From: JBBQXY01 sp038209195
GTDB taxonomy: Bacteria > Chloroflexota > Ktedonobacteria > Ktedonobacterales > Ktedonobacteraceae
Length of the DNA stretch: 64,000 nt
Direction: 5' to 3'
NCBI GenBank assembly: GCA_038209195.1
Contig: JBBQXY010000005.1
Coordinates: 16,411 to 80,410, forward strand
The notes beneath the pieces were generated by a model, which searched no databases, had not been told where the DNA came from, and was given only the letters and a program-made list of their open reading frames with translations. The translations under genes and the position numbers were made by a program. Position 1 is the stretch's first letter, and each line of letters begins with the position of its first letter. This document shows positions 24,402-32,584 of the stretch, in pieces.

Positions 24402-26450
24402 CTAGTGTAAATACTTTTCAAACCAACGTGAGATGTGCCGCAAGCGTTCCAAGCGCATTTTGGGATGCCCACCACGCGAAAGACCATGGCTCTGCCCCTC
24501 AAATCGCACAAAGAGCACTTCACGCCCCATATACTTCAAGGCGGCGAAAAGCTGCTCTGCCTGCTCAATATTGCAGCGCAAATCGCTCTCACTATGGATC
24601 AGCAGCAATGGAGTATGCATATTCTTCACGTAGTGCAGCGGAGACAGGCGAATATATCGTTCTGGGTCTTCCCACGGCGTAGTCTCCATATCATCGTCGG
24701 CAAAATCCCAGCCTATATCACTACTGCCAAAGAACGAGACGCGATTGATCACACTGCGATCAGCCACCGCCACTTTGAAACGATCCGTATGACCAATGAG
24801 CCAGCTTGTCATGAACCCACCATAGCTGCCACCGATCACACCCATCCGCTCTTCGTCAATGTAGCCCTTTTGAAGCAATACATCCATTCCCGCCATAATG
24901 TCCAGCGAGTCCTTGACACCCCATTCTCCACGTACAGCCACCGCGAATTCATGTCCATAACCAATACTACCGCGGGGATTGGTATAAAGCACCACATAGC
25001 CGGAAGCCGCCAGCACCTGCATCTCATGGAAGAAGCCATAGCCATACTGCGTATTTGGGCCACCATGTATTTCAAGAACCAACGGATATTTTTTTGCTGG
25101 GTCAAAATCGGGTGGCTTGAGCACCCAGCCATCCATCGGCCAACCTTCCTCGCCACTATAGGTCAGGTATTCAGGCGTAGAGAGCGTGAGTTCATTCAAC
25201 AGCTCATCATTAAAACTGGTAATGCGGCGCAGTTCCCCAGGCGCGGCAGTCGAGCCCACGAAGATTTCCGCGAGGTGAGTGGTATCTTCAATCAGCAAAG
25301 CCACCTTATCTCTAGCTTGGTTCATATCAAAATCGAGGACATGGATATTGCCGGGGGTCAGCGTTGGCGGTTGCGTTCCAGCACCGCCATCCACAGGGAC
25401 ACTATAAACTCGCGTACTGCCCCGCTGTGCCGCCAGAACATAGAGCATTTTACCATCAGACGACCAGGGTGGAGCGGGCAACATATGCTCATCACTCATA
25501 TCGCTATTCGTCCAGTCAGAGCAGCTCCCTTCAAATTCACTCGTCAAGCAAGTAGGTGCTACCTGTGCGCCATCGGCGGCAATGGTAAAAAGCGACATAT
25601 GATTGGCAGACCCCAGCGTAGGTCTTGCCAGAAAAGCAATCGTTTTGCCATCCGGCGACCACGATGGTGAATGACATCCCCTCGAACTATCGGTCAGGCA
25701 GCGTAATTCTCCCACCGCGCCATCAGGGAGATCGAGCACGTAGAGATCAGAACCAAAGTACCGCCAGCGTCCCTCACTACGGTCAGAGCTAAAAGCAATA
25801 CGTGTCCCATCAGGCGACCACGCGGCATCGCTATCGTCCCAATCCCCATCGGTAAGTTGTAATGGCTCATCACCAGCAATATTCACCACAAAGAGATGTT
25901 TGCGTCGCTCATAAATATACCCAACGCCATCAAGGCGATACATCAAACGATCTATTACACGCACCTTTGGTAAGGGCTTGCCATCCTCGTTCTCTTCATC
26001 CGCCGGTCCAACTAATGCCGTAAAAATCACTCGCTTGCTATCAGGTGACCAGACAGGGTTGGAGGCTCCATGTTGCATAAAAGTCAGTTGGTGTGCCTCG
26101 CCACCGTCGGAAGGAAGCAGCCAGATCTGCGCTTTCCCTTTCCCCTGTTCCTTCTGCTTTGCACTATCCTTACCCTCTAGTTCTCCCTCACGTTTGGAGA
26201 CGAAGGCCAACCACTTGCCATCAGGCGACCAGCAAGGGCTATACGCATCTCCCGTACCCATGGTGATACGTCTCGCCTCACCGCCCTCGCTTGGAACAAT
26301 CCAGATCGAGGAACGATATTCATGTTTGCCAGCATGTATCGTTTTCACGGCAAATGCTACGCGCCCCCCATCGGGCGCAATACGTGGAGTTCCTATAAAC
26401 TGAACACGGTACAGGTCTTCAATAGTTATAGTTCGTGGACTGGATGCCAT
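24402..26450 (-). CDS. S9 family peptidase (acylaminoacyl-peptidase/prolyl oligopeptidase type)
   Basis: About 682 residues. The N-terminal half is a WD40-like/TolB-type propeller with repeated WSPDGKxIAF motifs. The C-terminal alpha/beta-hydrolase domain has the nucleophile GGSYGGFMTSW, an oxyanion segment LEIHGGPNTQYGYGF, and the late His in FEGQSHGLSRGG. It cleaves short peptides or N-acylated amino acids. ATG 26450 follows AAGGA; a start five codons upstream lacks a site. It is cytoplasmic and faces the Vgb-like gene convergently. Confidence 0.93.
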   Translation of the reverse strand: MASSPRTITIEDLYRVQFIGTPRIAPDGGRVAFAVKTIHAGKHEYRSSIWIVPSEGGEARRITMGTGDAYSPCWSPDGKWLAFVSKREGELEGKDSAKQKEQGKGKAQIWLLPSDGGEAHQLTFMQHGASNPVWSPDSKRVIFTALVGPADEENEDGKPLPKVRVIDRLMYRLDGVGYIYERRKHLFVVNIAGDEPLQLTDGDWDDSDAAWSPDGTRIAFSSDRSEGRWRYFGSDLYVLDLPDGAVGELRCLTDSSRGCHSPSWSPDGKTIAFLARPTLGSANHMSLFTIAADGAQVAPTCLTSEFEGSCSDWTNSDMSDEHMLPAPPWSSDGKMLYVLAAQRGSTRVYSVPVDGGAGTQPPTLTPGNIHVLDFDMNQARDKVALLIEDTTHLAEIFVGSTAAPGELRRITSFNDELLNELTLSTPEYLTYSGEEGWPMDGWVLKPPDFDPAKKYPLVLEIHGGPNTQYGYGFFHEMQVLAASGYVVLYTNPRGSIGYGHEFAVAVRGEWGVKDSLDIMAGMDVLLQKGYIDEERMGVIGGSYGGFMTSWLIGHTDRFKVAVADRSVINRVSFFGSSDIGWDFADDDMETTPWEDPERYIRLSPLHYVKNMHTPLLLIHSESDLRCNIEQAEQLFAALKYMGREVLFVRFEGQSHGLSRGGHPKMRLERLRHISRWFEKYLH

Positions 26451-26503
26451 TATTCTATCCTTCATATCGTTGTCTATTGCTCTAGCGATGATTGTATCCT
26501 ATG

Positions 26504-27352
26504 CTATTTGCGGCGACGACTGCGACGCTCGTGCTCCAGCGAAATATCCAGTGTCTCATGTAAACGCTCAAAGTCATCCACATCAAGCTGTAGTTCAACT
26601 GCCGGCATATCATCTGGTCGCGCACGTCCTTCCTCGAACAATTGTAATACCATCACCAGCTCAACCTCCAACTCCAGGACACTATCTTCGCTTTCCTCGG
26701 CTATCACCGGTTCGTGTCCATGCTCTTCCTCGTCCTCATCATCATCGTCATCAGACAAGGCCTGAATAAATTCAATATTGGTACGAACACAGCGAAAACG
26801 CCCCGATAATTTCAAGGCATCGGTCGAAAGCTCCTCGGCTAACTCGCGTACCACCTCCATCATCTGCACAAACGCGTCTTGCAACTGCTCCAGGGCATCT
26901 TCCTCATCTGACACCGTTTCGCCATCAGCCCCTAATGCTCCACTCGGCAATGTTACATCGCCACCCACCGTGCCGCTACCGCTATCCGGTAAACGCTGGC
27001 GCGCGAGATCATTGAGACGTTCCAATGCTTGCGCAAAGGCGGGCGAAAAACTACCACCCTCTCGATCACCCGCCTTCTCATCGTCACTACCTCCATCAGC
27101 CTCGTCACCATTGCTGTCATCTTCGCTCTCATCATCATCGTCGTCATCCTCGTCCAACCCAACCGCCGCCTCCACAATCAAAATCTGCTGATGCAGTTGC
27201 TCGGCTATATCTTTTGTCATAAATGCTGAAATACGTGCCTGCCGTGAGGCTGCAAGCAGTTGAAATGAGGGCCAGTCCCGATAACGCTCTCGAGTCCGTA
27301 GATAGCGCATCTCTACCATACCAAGGGTATCCAGACGCAGCGAAAGTTCCAT
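26504..27352 (-). CDS. Acidic low-complexity protein of unknown function
   Basis: 282 residues, strongly acidic, with AGGAGG 6 nt before the ATG. Structured-looking helices (residues ~1-65, 100-115, 150-190, 220-275) are separated by runs of Asp/Glu (a DEDDDDDDESEDD stretch near residue 67 and DDDDDEDEEE near 199). The C-terminus is basic (ERRSRRRK). No enzyme motif is visible. The modular pattern resembles ScpA/kleisin-type connectors only superficially, so I make no functional call. It lies 53 bp upstream of the S9 peptidase gene, same strand. Confidence 0.6.
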   Translation of the reverse strand: MELSLRLDTLGMVEMRYLRTRERYRDWPSFQLLAASRQARISAFMTKDIAEQLHQQILIVEAAVGLDEDDDDDDESEDDSNGDEADGGSDDEKAGDREGGSFSPAFAQALERLNDLARQRLPDSGSGTVGGDVTLPSGALGADGETVSDEEDALEQLQDAFVQMMEVVRELAEELSTDALKLSGRFRCVRTNIEFIQALSDDDDDEDEEEHGHEPVIAEESEDSVLELEVELVMVLQLFEEGRARPDDMPAVELQLDVDDFERLHETLDISLEHERRSRRRK

Positions 27353-27865
27353 AAGTCCCTCCTATAAGTGAGCAAGCCTTATCTTTTCAATCTTTCAATT
27401 CATGATTCAGTCGTATAAGCTCATAATGGTAGTTCTATTCACATTGAGTCAGTGCCTGGGAATAGAAGGATCCTTGAAGATAGTTTGCTCCAAATTTGAC
27501 CTATCAGATTAATGTCATCATCATACCACAAGCCATACAGCAAAATACAATCATCTCCATTACTTCCTCTTTTTTAGCTCCGATTACCCAGTATCGTATA
27601 CACCCCTTTCAACTCTCCACTCTTTTAGAAAAAACGCATCAGACGAATTTGAAGCTCTGAAGGCTCGGTCTCCCCCTCCAACTCTCCATCCTTTGGGAAA
27701 AAGCAGGAGGGCTGCGCCCTCCTGCTTTTTCCCAAAAACTTTTTCTTTTTTACGCCGCCGAAGGCGGCGCGTTCTAAGGGAATGTCAATCGCAACCCTTG
27801 ACAGCAACATCACCAATGTCTATACTCCAATTTCGGCTACCTACGAAGGAAGAAAGGGAAAACAT
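27353..27865. other. Intergenic region with a strong hairpin and partial repeat D
   Basis: 27692-27736 is a perfect 21-bp stem (arms TTTGGGAAAAAGCAGGAGGGC) with a 3-nt loop. It is followed by CGCCGCCGAAGGCGGCG, the 3' hairpin of the dispersed repeat. The 5' half of the repeat has been replaced by this other stem. The rest (27353-27640) is AT-rich and I see nothing else in it. Confidence 0.6.
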
Positions 27866-28687
27866 ATGTTGCGCTTCGATCTGAATATCTCGCTTCTCTT
27901 GAAAGAAGTACCGTTCTTAGAACGGTTCCAACGTGCTGCCAGCCTTGGCTTTACCGCCGTCGAGTTCTGGTGGCCTGGCGATCAATACCTTTCAGCAACT
28001 GCCGAACAGGTGCAAAAAACAGGGCTCAAAGTGGCACTCATGAATTTCGATGCCGGAAATATTGCCGCTGGTGAACGCGGCTTTCTCAATAACATTGAGC
28101 GACAACAATGGTTTCGTGACCATGTACCAAAAGCAATTGAATTTGCGCTACAGATCGGCTGCCCCCAGCTAAACGCCTTAGTCGGAAACATGCCGCCACA
28201 ATCTCTCCCAAGCCGGAGCATCGAGGCGCAGCTAGAACTGGTCCGTGAGAACCTCGCCTTCGCAGCCGACTATGCCGCCACTGCTGCTCTAGGCGTGGTA
28301 ATCGAAACACTGAACGCCTTCGAGAGTCCACGCTATCTCCTCTCAAGTACACGCCAGGCTCTCGACATGCTTACTGCCGTAAACCGCCCAAACCTCAAAT
28401 ATCAGTACGATATATACCACATGCAGCGCATGGAAGGCAATCTGATCGCAACGTTGCGCGAACATATTGCGCAGATTGGACACATCCAGGTGGCAGACTC
28501 GCCAGACCGTCATGAGCCCGGTACCGGAGAAATCCATTTTCCACATGTGCTAGCAACCCTTGAAACCCTGGCATACAATGGCTACATTGGTCTAGAATAC
28601 AACCCAACAACCAGTTCAGAAGCTAGTCTTGCCTGGCTACCCAACAACCGCCGCAGCACAGCAGCAGCAAGTGACCTGCTTCTGTAG
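27866..28687 (+). CDS. hyi: Hydroxypyruvate isomerase-like TIM-barrel protein
   Basis: About 273 residues, slightly longer than Hyi (~258). LRFDLNISLLLKEVPFLERFQRAASLGFTAVEFWWP is the typical N-terminus. CPQLNALVGNMPP, VVIETLNAFESPRYLLSS (metal-binding Glu), QYDIYHMQRMEGNLI and IGHIQVADSPDRHEPGTGEI (His/Asp ligands, catalytic Glu region) follow in order. It interconverts hydroxypyruvate and tartronate semialdehyde. ATG 27866 is preceded by AGAAAGG; a longer frame to 27782 adds 28 residues without family match. It is followed 32 bp later by the purine deaminase gene, which suggests a purine/glyoxylate salvage unit. Confidence 0.88.
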   Translation: MLRFDLNISLLLKEVPFLERFQRAASLGFTAVEFWWPGDQYLSATAEQVQKTGLKVALMNFDAGNIAAGERGFLNNIERQQWFRDHVPKAIEFALQIGCPQLNALVGNMPPQSLPSRSIEAQLELVRENLAFAADYAATAALGVVIETLNAFESPRYLLSSTRQALDMLTAVNRPNLKYQYDIYHMQRMEGNLIATLREHIAQIGHIQVADSPDRHEPGTGEIHFPHVLATLETLAYNGYIGLEYNPTTSSEASLAWLPNNRRSTAAASDLLL

Positions 28688-28719
28688 TAAACTTTCAACA
28701 ATAGGGATACAATAACACA

Positions 28720-30084
28720 ATGACAACACTACTCATTCAACATGCTGCCTTGATCGTCTCCATGGATGATGCCGACACGCGCTGGACAGATGGAAGTATC
28801 TATATCGAGGACAACGTCATCCGGCACATCGGCCCGACCGCGCAGCTCCCACAGCAAGCGGATCACACGATCGACGCACGGAACATGCTTATCCTCCCAG
28901 GGCTGGTCAATACCCACCATCACTTCTATCAGACCTTGACACGCAACGTTCCCGCCGCACAGGATGCCAATCTGTTTCAATGGTTGCGCATCCATTACCC
29001 CATCTGGGCTGGCCTCACCCCTGAAGCCATTTACATCAGCACCAAAACTGCCATCGCCGAGCTAATACTTTCAGGCTGTACGACATCAAGCGACCACTGT
29101 TACATCTGGCCGAACGGCTCTCGCATCGACGATCAGATCGCTGCAGCTACAGAAATGGGCTTCCGCTTTCACGCCGCTCGCGGCTCCATGTCGGTCGGCG
29201 AGACGCAAGGCGGTCTACCACCAGATAGCGTAGTCGAGGAAGAAGCAGCGATTCTGCGAGACTCGCAACGTGTCATCGAAAACTACCACGATGCCAGCCG
29301 CTTCTCCATGCTACGCATTGTGCTCGCTCCCTGCTCTCCCTTCTCCGTCTCTCCGCAATTGATGCGGCAGAGCGTCGCACTGGCACGCTCCTACGGCGTA
29401 CATTCGCATACCCATCTCGCAGAAACGCTAGATGAAGCCGCATACTGCGCCACCACCTTTGGTCGTACACCAGTTGAACTGGTGGAAGATCTCGGCTGGG
29501 TCGGACCAGACATCTGGCACGCACACATGGTTCACCCTGGCGTAGAGGAAATCACGCGCCTGGGACAAACCCACACTGGTGTAGCACACTGTCCCAGCTC
29601 AAACATGCGCCTCGCCTCGGGCATCGCCCCCATCGGGCCATTACGCCAGGCGGGTGTGCGCGTCGGCCTCGGCGTGGATGGCTCAGCATCCAATGATAGC
29701 TCCCACCTGCTTGCCGAAGCACGGCAAGCCCTGCTCTTGCAGCGTGTGCAAGGAAATCCCGCCGCTATGACCGCCAAAGAAGCACTCTGGCTCGCAACCC
29801 GCGGCGGCGCAGCCGTGCTTGGTCGCGATGATATTGGCTACCTCGCGCCAGGTATGGCAGCAGACTTCATCGGCTATCGTCTCGACACGCTGGCACTCGC
29901 AGGCGGTGCTATCCACGATCCGCTCGCCTCGCTCGTCTTTTGCCAGCCACCACAAGTGGATTTGAGCGTCATCAATGGGCGCATACGCGTCCAAGCACAA
30001 ACCCTACTCGATATCGACCTGCCCATGTTAATCGAGCGTCACAACACCATTGCACACGTCCTCGTGCGTGGAGAACTCCACTAG
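28720..30084 (+). CDS. 8-oxoguanine deaminase-like amidohydrolase
   Basis: 454 residues of the amidohydrolase superfamily (TrzN/SsnA/8-oxoguanine deaminase branch). Metal ligands are visible: HHHFYQTLTRN (HxH), HSHTHLAE, HAHMVHP and LGVDGSASND (catalytic Asp). PGLVNTHHHFYQTLTRNVPAAQDANLFQWL is characteristic of the 8-oxoguanine deaminase branch. Such enzymes convert 8-oxoguanine to urate plus ammonia. Linkage to hyi supports purine catabolism feeding glyoxylate and tartronate semialdehyde. Guanine or triazine deamination cannot be excluded from sequence alone. Confidence 0.85.
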   Translation: MTTLLIQHAALIVSMDDADTRWTDGSIYIEDNVIRHIGPTAQLPQQADHTIDARNMLILPGLVNTHHHFYQTLTRNVPAAQDANLFQWLRIHYPIWAGLTPEAIYISTKTAIAELILSGCTTSSDHCYIWPNGSRIDDQIAAATEMGFRFHAARGSMSVGETQGGLPPDSVVEEEAAILRDSQRVIENYHDASRFSMLRIVLAPCSPFSVSPQLMRQSVALARSYGVHSHTHLAETLDEAAYCATTFGRTPVELVEDLGWVGPDIWHAHMVHPGVEEITRLGQTHTGVAHCPSSNMRLASGIAPIGPLRQAGVRVGLGVDGSASNDSSHLLAEARQALLLQRVQGNPAAMTAKEALWLATRGGAAVLGRDDIGYLAPGMAADFIGYRLDTLALAGGAIHDPLASLVFCQPPQVDLSVINGRIRVQAQTLLDIDLPMLIERHNTIAHVLVRGELH

Positions 30085-30182
30085 GTTCGTTAACATATAG
30101 GTGTACCCCATCAGACACAACATTGCTAACACCGAGACCTTCCCCTCTGCTTCGTTGCTGTTTGCCAACTACTCCAATAAAG

Positions 30183-30221
30183 GAAAGGTGCTCTAAGGTA
30201 GCAAGCCTTAGAACACCTTTC
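30183..30221 (+). terminator. Terminator after the deaminase gene
   Basis: GAAAGGTG-C-TCTAAGG pairs with CCTTAGA-A-CACCTTTC over TAGCAAG, a 15-bp stem with one mismatch. Confidence 0.7.
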
Positions 30222-30251
30222 TCTCCTCTGATAACCATCCTCACAAGCCGA

Positions 30252-30746
30252 CTATTTTTCCTCTTTCAGCAAAAGAACCTCATCACCCACATGCACGGTA
30301 GCATCCCACGTTACATTGATGGCAGCCTTGATGCTCTGGTGCGCCGGACAACCCTCTGGATGCACCCGTAATGCGCGTTCAGTGGCCTCACGGCTATCAG
30401 GAGGAACAGTCAGATCATAGTGGATCGCGATTGACTCAATGCGAATAGTCTTGCCAACACCAACGATACGTCCATCGACAGTCGCGCTATAGGATTGGCG
30501 GTCAAAACGAATCTTGCGCCCTGACAGGGCACCGGCTAATGTGCCGTACATTCAGCCAGCAACAGCAGCAACAATATGATCCAGCGTCGAGGCAATAGGT
30601 GGCCCTTCCTTCGCACCATAGTACGAACGCAGCGCCCCTTGCACACCATACACCACGGGTTCCGTTACCTCGCCAAGATAGGCATTACGATAGCCATCTT
30701 TATACACGAGGCGACTATGAGAAATGTACTCGAAATCATCAGCCAT
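30252..30746 (-). CDS. OsmC-family peroxiredoxin with an in-frame UGA at the conserved Cys (candidate selenoprotein)
   Basis: The frame from ATG 30746 (AGGAGG 10 nt upstream) runs 64 codons to TGA 30552-30554. It then continues without interruption for 99 codons to TAG 30252. Across the TGA it reads ASTLDHIVAAVAG-U-MYGTLAGALSGRK; the homologous position in this OsmC subgroup is the conserved Cys of 'AGC'. The second conserved Cys is present in RVHPEGCPAHQSI. OsmC proteins reduce organic hydroperoxides using these two thiols. A hairpin at 30532-30516 fits a bacterial SECIS in distance and loop. I therefore read UGA as selenocysteine (164 aa). A TGC-to-TGA mutation or sequence error is the alternative; selA/selB/selC are not in the window. 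Confidence 0.7.
30516..30532 (-). promoter_or_regulatory. SECIS-like hairpin of the OsmC gene
   Basis: On the mRNA, GUGCCC and GGGCGC pair (six pairs, one G-U) around the 5-nt loop UGUCA. 25 nt separate the UGA from the loop, inside the 16-37 nt range known for bacterial SECIS elements. A G is at the second loop position as required. Structure judged by eye. Confidence 0.55.
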
Positions 30747-30788
30747 AGGAAAGATTTCCTCCTTTTACATAAACTACTATTCTATCTC

Positions 30789-30900
30789 CTGCACGTGAAA
30801 GCAGGGATGCAAGGGGTTGCACCCCTTGACTGGGGTCTGGGGCTGTGCCCCACAGTTCTTTCTCCCTTTCCTGCCGCCGTAGGCGGCATTTCACATAAAG
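30789..30900 (+). repeat. Ktedonobacterial intergenic repeat, copy E
   Basis: AAGCAGGGATGCAAGGGGTTGCACCCC, GGGGCTGTGCCCC and GCCGCCGTAGGCGGC hairpins, ending TTTCACATAAAG. Inverted ends are partial (GTGAAA/TTTCAC). It lies between two minus-strand genes, opposite to their direction. Confidence 0.8.
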
Positions 30901-30912
30901 CTGGTCAAACTA

Positions 30913-31515
30913 TTACGAAGTATACGTGAACGTTTGGAGCATAGGCTGGAAATAGCCCGAATTAGCAAGATCGAAAACCTGCGAGCCCGTCGCATATCCA
31001 ATGATAAAAGCTTTGGTCGCTGTAGAATTTGCCGGATGGTTATCAGAAATGACATATATTTTTACATTCGCCCGCGCAGATTGACCGCTTGGCGTAATAT
31101 CACCAGTAGCCGCACCCTGGCTCCAGGTCTCACCAGCTAACGTTGTACTGCTGGGAACGCTTAGCTGCTGATAATTCTTGGCCTGAGATTTGAAAGCCTC
31201 TAATCCCAATGTTACCTGGTTACTTGTTGAGACAATTCCCTCGGGATTCGGTGCCTCATGAATTTGGAAGTAAGCAATACCGCTGGGATCCGTAAACGTC
31301 ACACCCGTACTATCTTTCTTCACTTTCCATGCTTGCGGATAGCTGATCGTAAATCCATCACCCGTAAAGGCAGTCATCGTAGTTGCAGAGGTTGGTGTCG
31401 GCGTTGGCGAACTACCCAAACCACCGAAATCACAGGCAGAGACGAAAAGTGCGAGGAGTAATATGCTAAAGCTTAGCTAGAAACTATAAGAAAGGTGTTT
31501 TTTAGCCTGTACCAT
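30913..31515 (-). pseudogene. Lipoprotein with PsbP-like domain, interrupted by an amber codon in the signal peptide
   Basis: ATG 31515 with GGAGG upstream gives MVQAKKHLSYSF, then TAG (31477-31479), then in the same frame LSFSILLLALFVSACDFGGLGSS, a normal lipoprotein signal with lipobox FVSAC. The remaining ~170 residues are intact: a Pro/Thr linker, then FTGDGFTISYPQAWKVKKDSTGVTFTDPSGIAYFQI and further blocks resembling the PsbP/DUF1795-type fold. Translation could restart only at a TTG (31419) after the lipobox, which would lose export. So it is disabled, read through, or misread at one base. The body shows no further decay, so the event is recent. Confidence 0.65.
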
Positions 31516-31546
31516 ATTCGCTTTTCCTCCAAAGTGCTCTGTTGAT

Positions 31547-31656
31547 CTTCAATTGAAAAGTGGGGATGCAAGGGGCTGCACTCCTTGACTGGGTTCTAGG
31601 GCTGCGCCCTAGTTCCCCTCCCTTTCTTGCCGCCGTAGGCGGCATTTCAAATGAAG
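31547..31656 (+). repeat. Ktedonobacterial intergenic repeat, copy F
   Basis: A 110-bp element bounded by CTTCAATTGAAA (31547-31558) and TTTCAAATGAAG (31645-31656), inverted ends with one mismatch. The internal hairpins are as in the other copies. It sits upstream of the interrupted lipoprotein gene, pointing away from it. 31657-31838 is AT-rich with nothing further seen. Confidence 0.85.
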
Positions 31657-31838
31657 GAAAACAGACTACATTGACCATTACAAATTTTCAATTTTTGATT
31701 ACACGCAAAAAACCTATTGCTGACGCGATTATAACATACACTCATGGGTTCAGGTAAAGCATTCTATACAGTAAAACGACCCGCCTGGGACGCGGGTCAC
31801 ACCGTACAGCTATATGCAAATAGTAATCCTCTACGCTA

Positions 31839-32010
31839 AAGATGCAATATCTCCACCGCCACAAGCTCCCCCTGTCATTCTGAGTGAAACGAAGAATCTC
31901 TCGCGTTACAGGTGCAATGTCTCCACCGCCTCCAGCACCCTCTGTCATTCTGAGTGAAACGAAGAATCTCTCGCGTTACAGGTGCAATGTCTCCACCGCC
32001 TCCAGCACCT
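31839..32010. repeat. 70-bp tandem repeat overlapping the end of the peroxiredoxin gene
   Basis: Two nearly identical 70-bp units begin at 31872 and 31942 (GTCATTCTGAGTGAAACGAAG... then AGGTGCAATGTCTCCACCGCC). A degenerate third partial copy precedes them (31839-31871). The unit joins a dispersed 'GTCATTCTGAGTGAAACGAAGAATCTC'-type sequence, known from many genomes, to the last codons of the adjacent gene. Confidence 0.8.
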
Positions 32011-32473
32011 CGTTGGCATGCTCATCCGGTTTTACCTTGTGCCACACCTTGCGTACAACCCCATCCTTATCAATAAGGAATGTCTCGCGGTTAACGCCCA
32101 TATATTTCTTCCCATACATATTCTTCTCTTTCCACACACCATACAACTGCGAAACCGTGGTATCTGTATCAGACAGCAGCGGAAAGGACAAGCCATATTT
32201 GTCGGCAAACTTCTGATGCGATTTCACATCATCAGCACTAACGCCCAATACGACAATGCCATGCTTCTGCATGATCTGGTTCGCATCGCGGAAATTGCAC
32301 GCCTCTTTCGTACAACCAGGGGTGTCATCCTTGGGATAGAAATAAAGTACCACCGTTTTCCCATGCAAATCCGCCAAATGTACCTGACCATCCTTCACAA
32401 TATCGTCATTGCCCACGGCAGGCAAAGTAAAATCAGGAGCAGGTTGTAGCTCCTTAATTTCTGTATCACTCAT
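31976..32473 (-). CDS. bcp: Thioredoxin-dependent peroxiredoxin (Bcp/PrxQ)
   Basis: 165 residues from ATG 32473 (GAGG upstream). PAPDFTLPAV, then VVLYFYPKDDTPGCTKEACNFRD contains the peroxidatic Cys and, five residues later, the resolving Cys, the arrangement of atypical 2-Cys PrxQ. SDTDTTVSQLYGVW and RETFLIDKDGVVRKVW close the fold. It reduces hydrogen peroxide and alkyl peroxides with thioredoxin. Its last codons and stop lie within the 70-bp tandem repeat, so the 3' end is duplicated downstream. Confidence 0.95.
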   Translation of the reverse strand: MSDTEIKELQPAPDFTLPAVGNDDIVKDGQVHLADLHGKTVVLYFYPKDDTPGCTKEACNFRDANQIMQKHGIVVLGVSADDVKSHQKFADKYGLSFPLLSDTDTTVSQLYGVWKEKNMYGKKYMGVNRETFLIDKDGVVRKVWHKVKPDEHANEVLEAVETLHL

Positions 32474-32530
32474 AAATAACCTCACTTCAAAGCGATTGTC
32501 TTTAAACCGTTCAAACAATCTGAACGTTGA

Positions 32531-32550
32531 TTAGTGTACCACAAGAAAAA
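32531..32550 (-). promoter_or_regulatory. Promoter-like 20-mer shared by bcp and aguB-like genes
   Basis: The 20-mer at 32531-32550 is identical to that at 34577-34596. On the minus strand it contains TGG-TACACT, an extended -10 form, and lies ~60-80 nt before the bcp start. No good -35 is visible. Confidence 0.45.
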
Positions 32551-32584
32551 GCTTGACAGAAAGGATTTCCTCGGCTACCAGTGA

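Noticed and set aside
26470..26769. Long plus-strand frames antisense to the acidic protein
   Set aside because: They are Ser/His-rich mirrors of Asp/Glu runs and overlap the well-supported minus-strand gene.
30552..30746. Two separate overlapping small genes instead of one OsmC gene
   Set aside because: Neither half is a complete domain, the downstream half has no ribosome site of its own, and the junction falls on a conserved Cys of one fold.
31477..31479. Recoding of the amber codon as selenocysteine or pyrrolysine
   Set aside because: It lies in a signal peptide where no conserved special residue is expected; no structure resembling a recoding element is visible.
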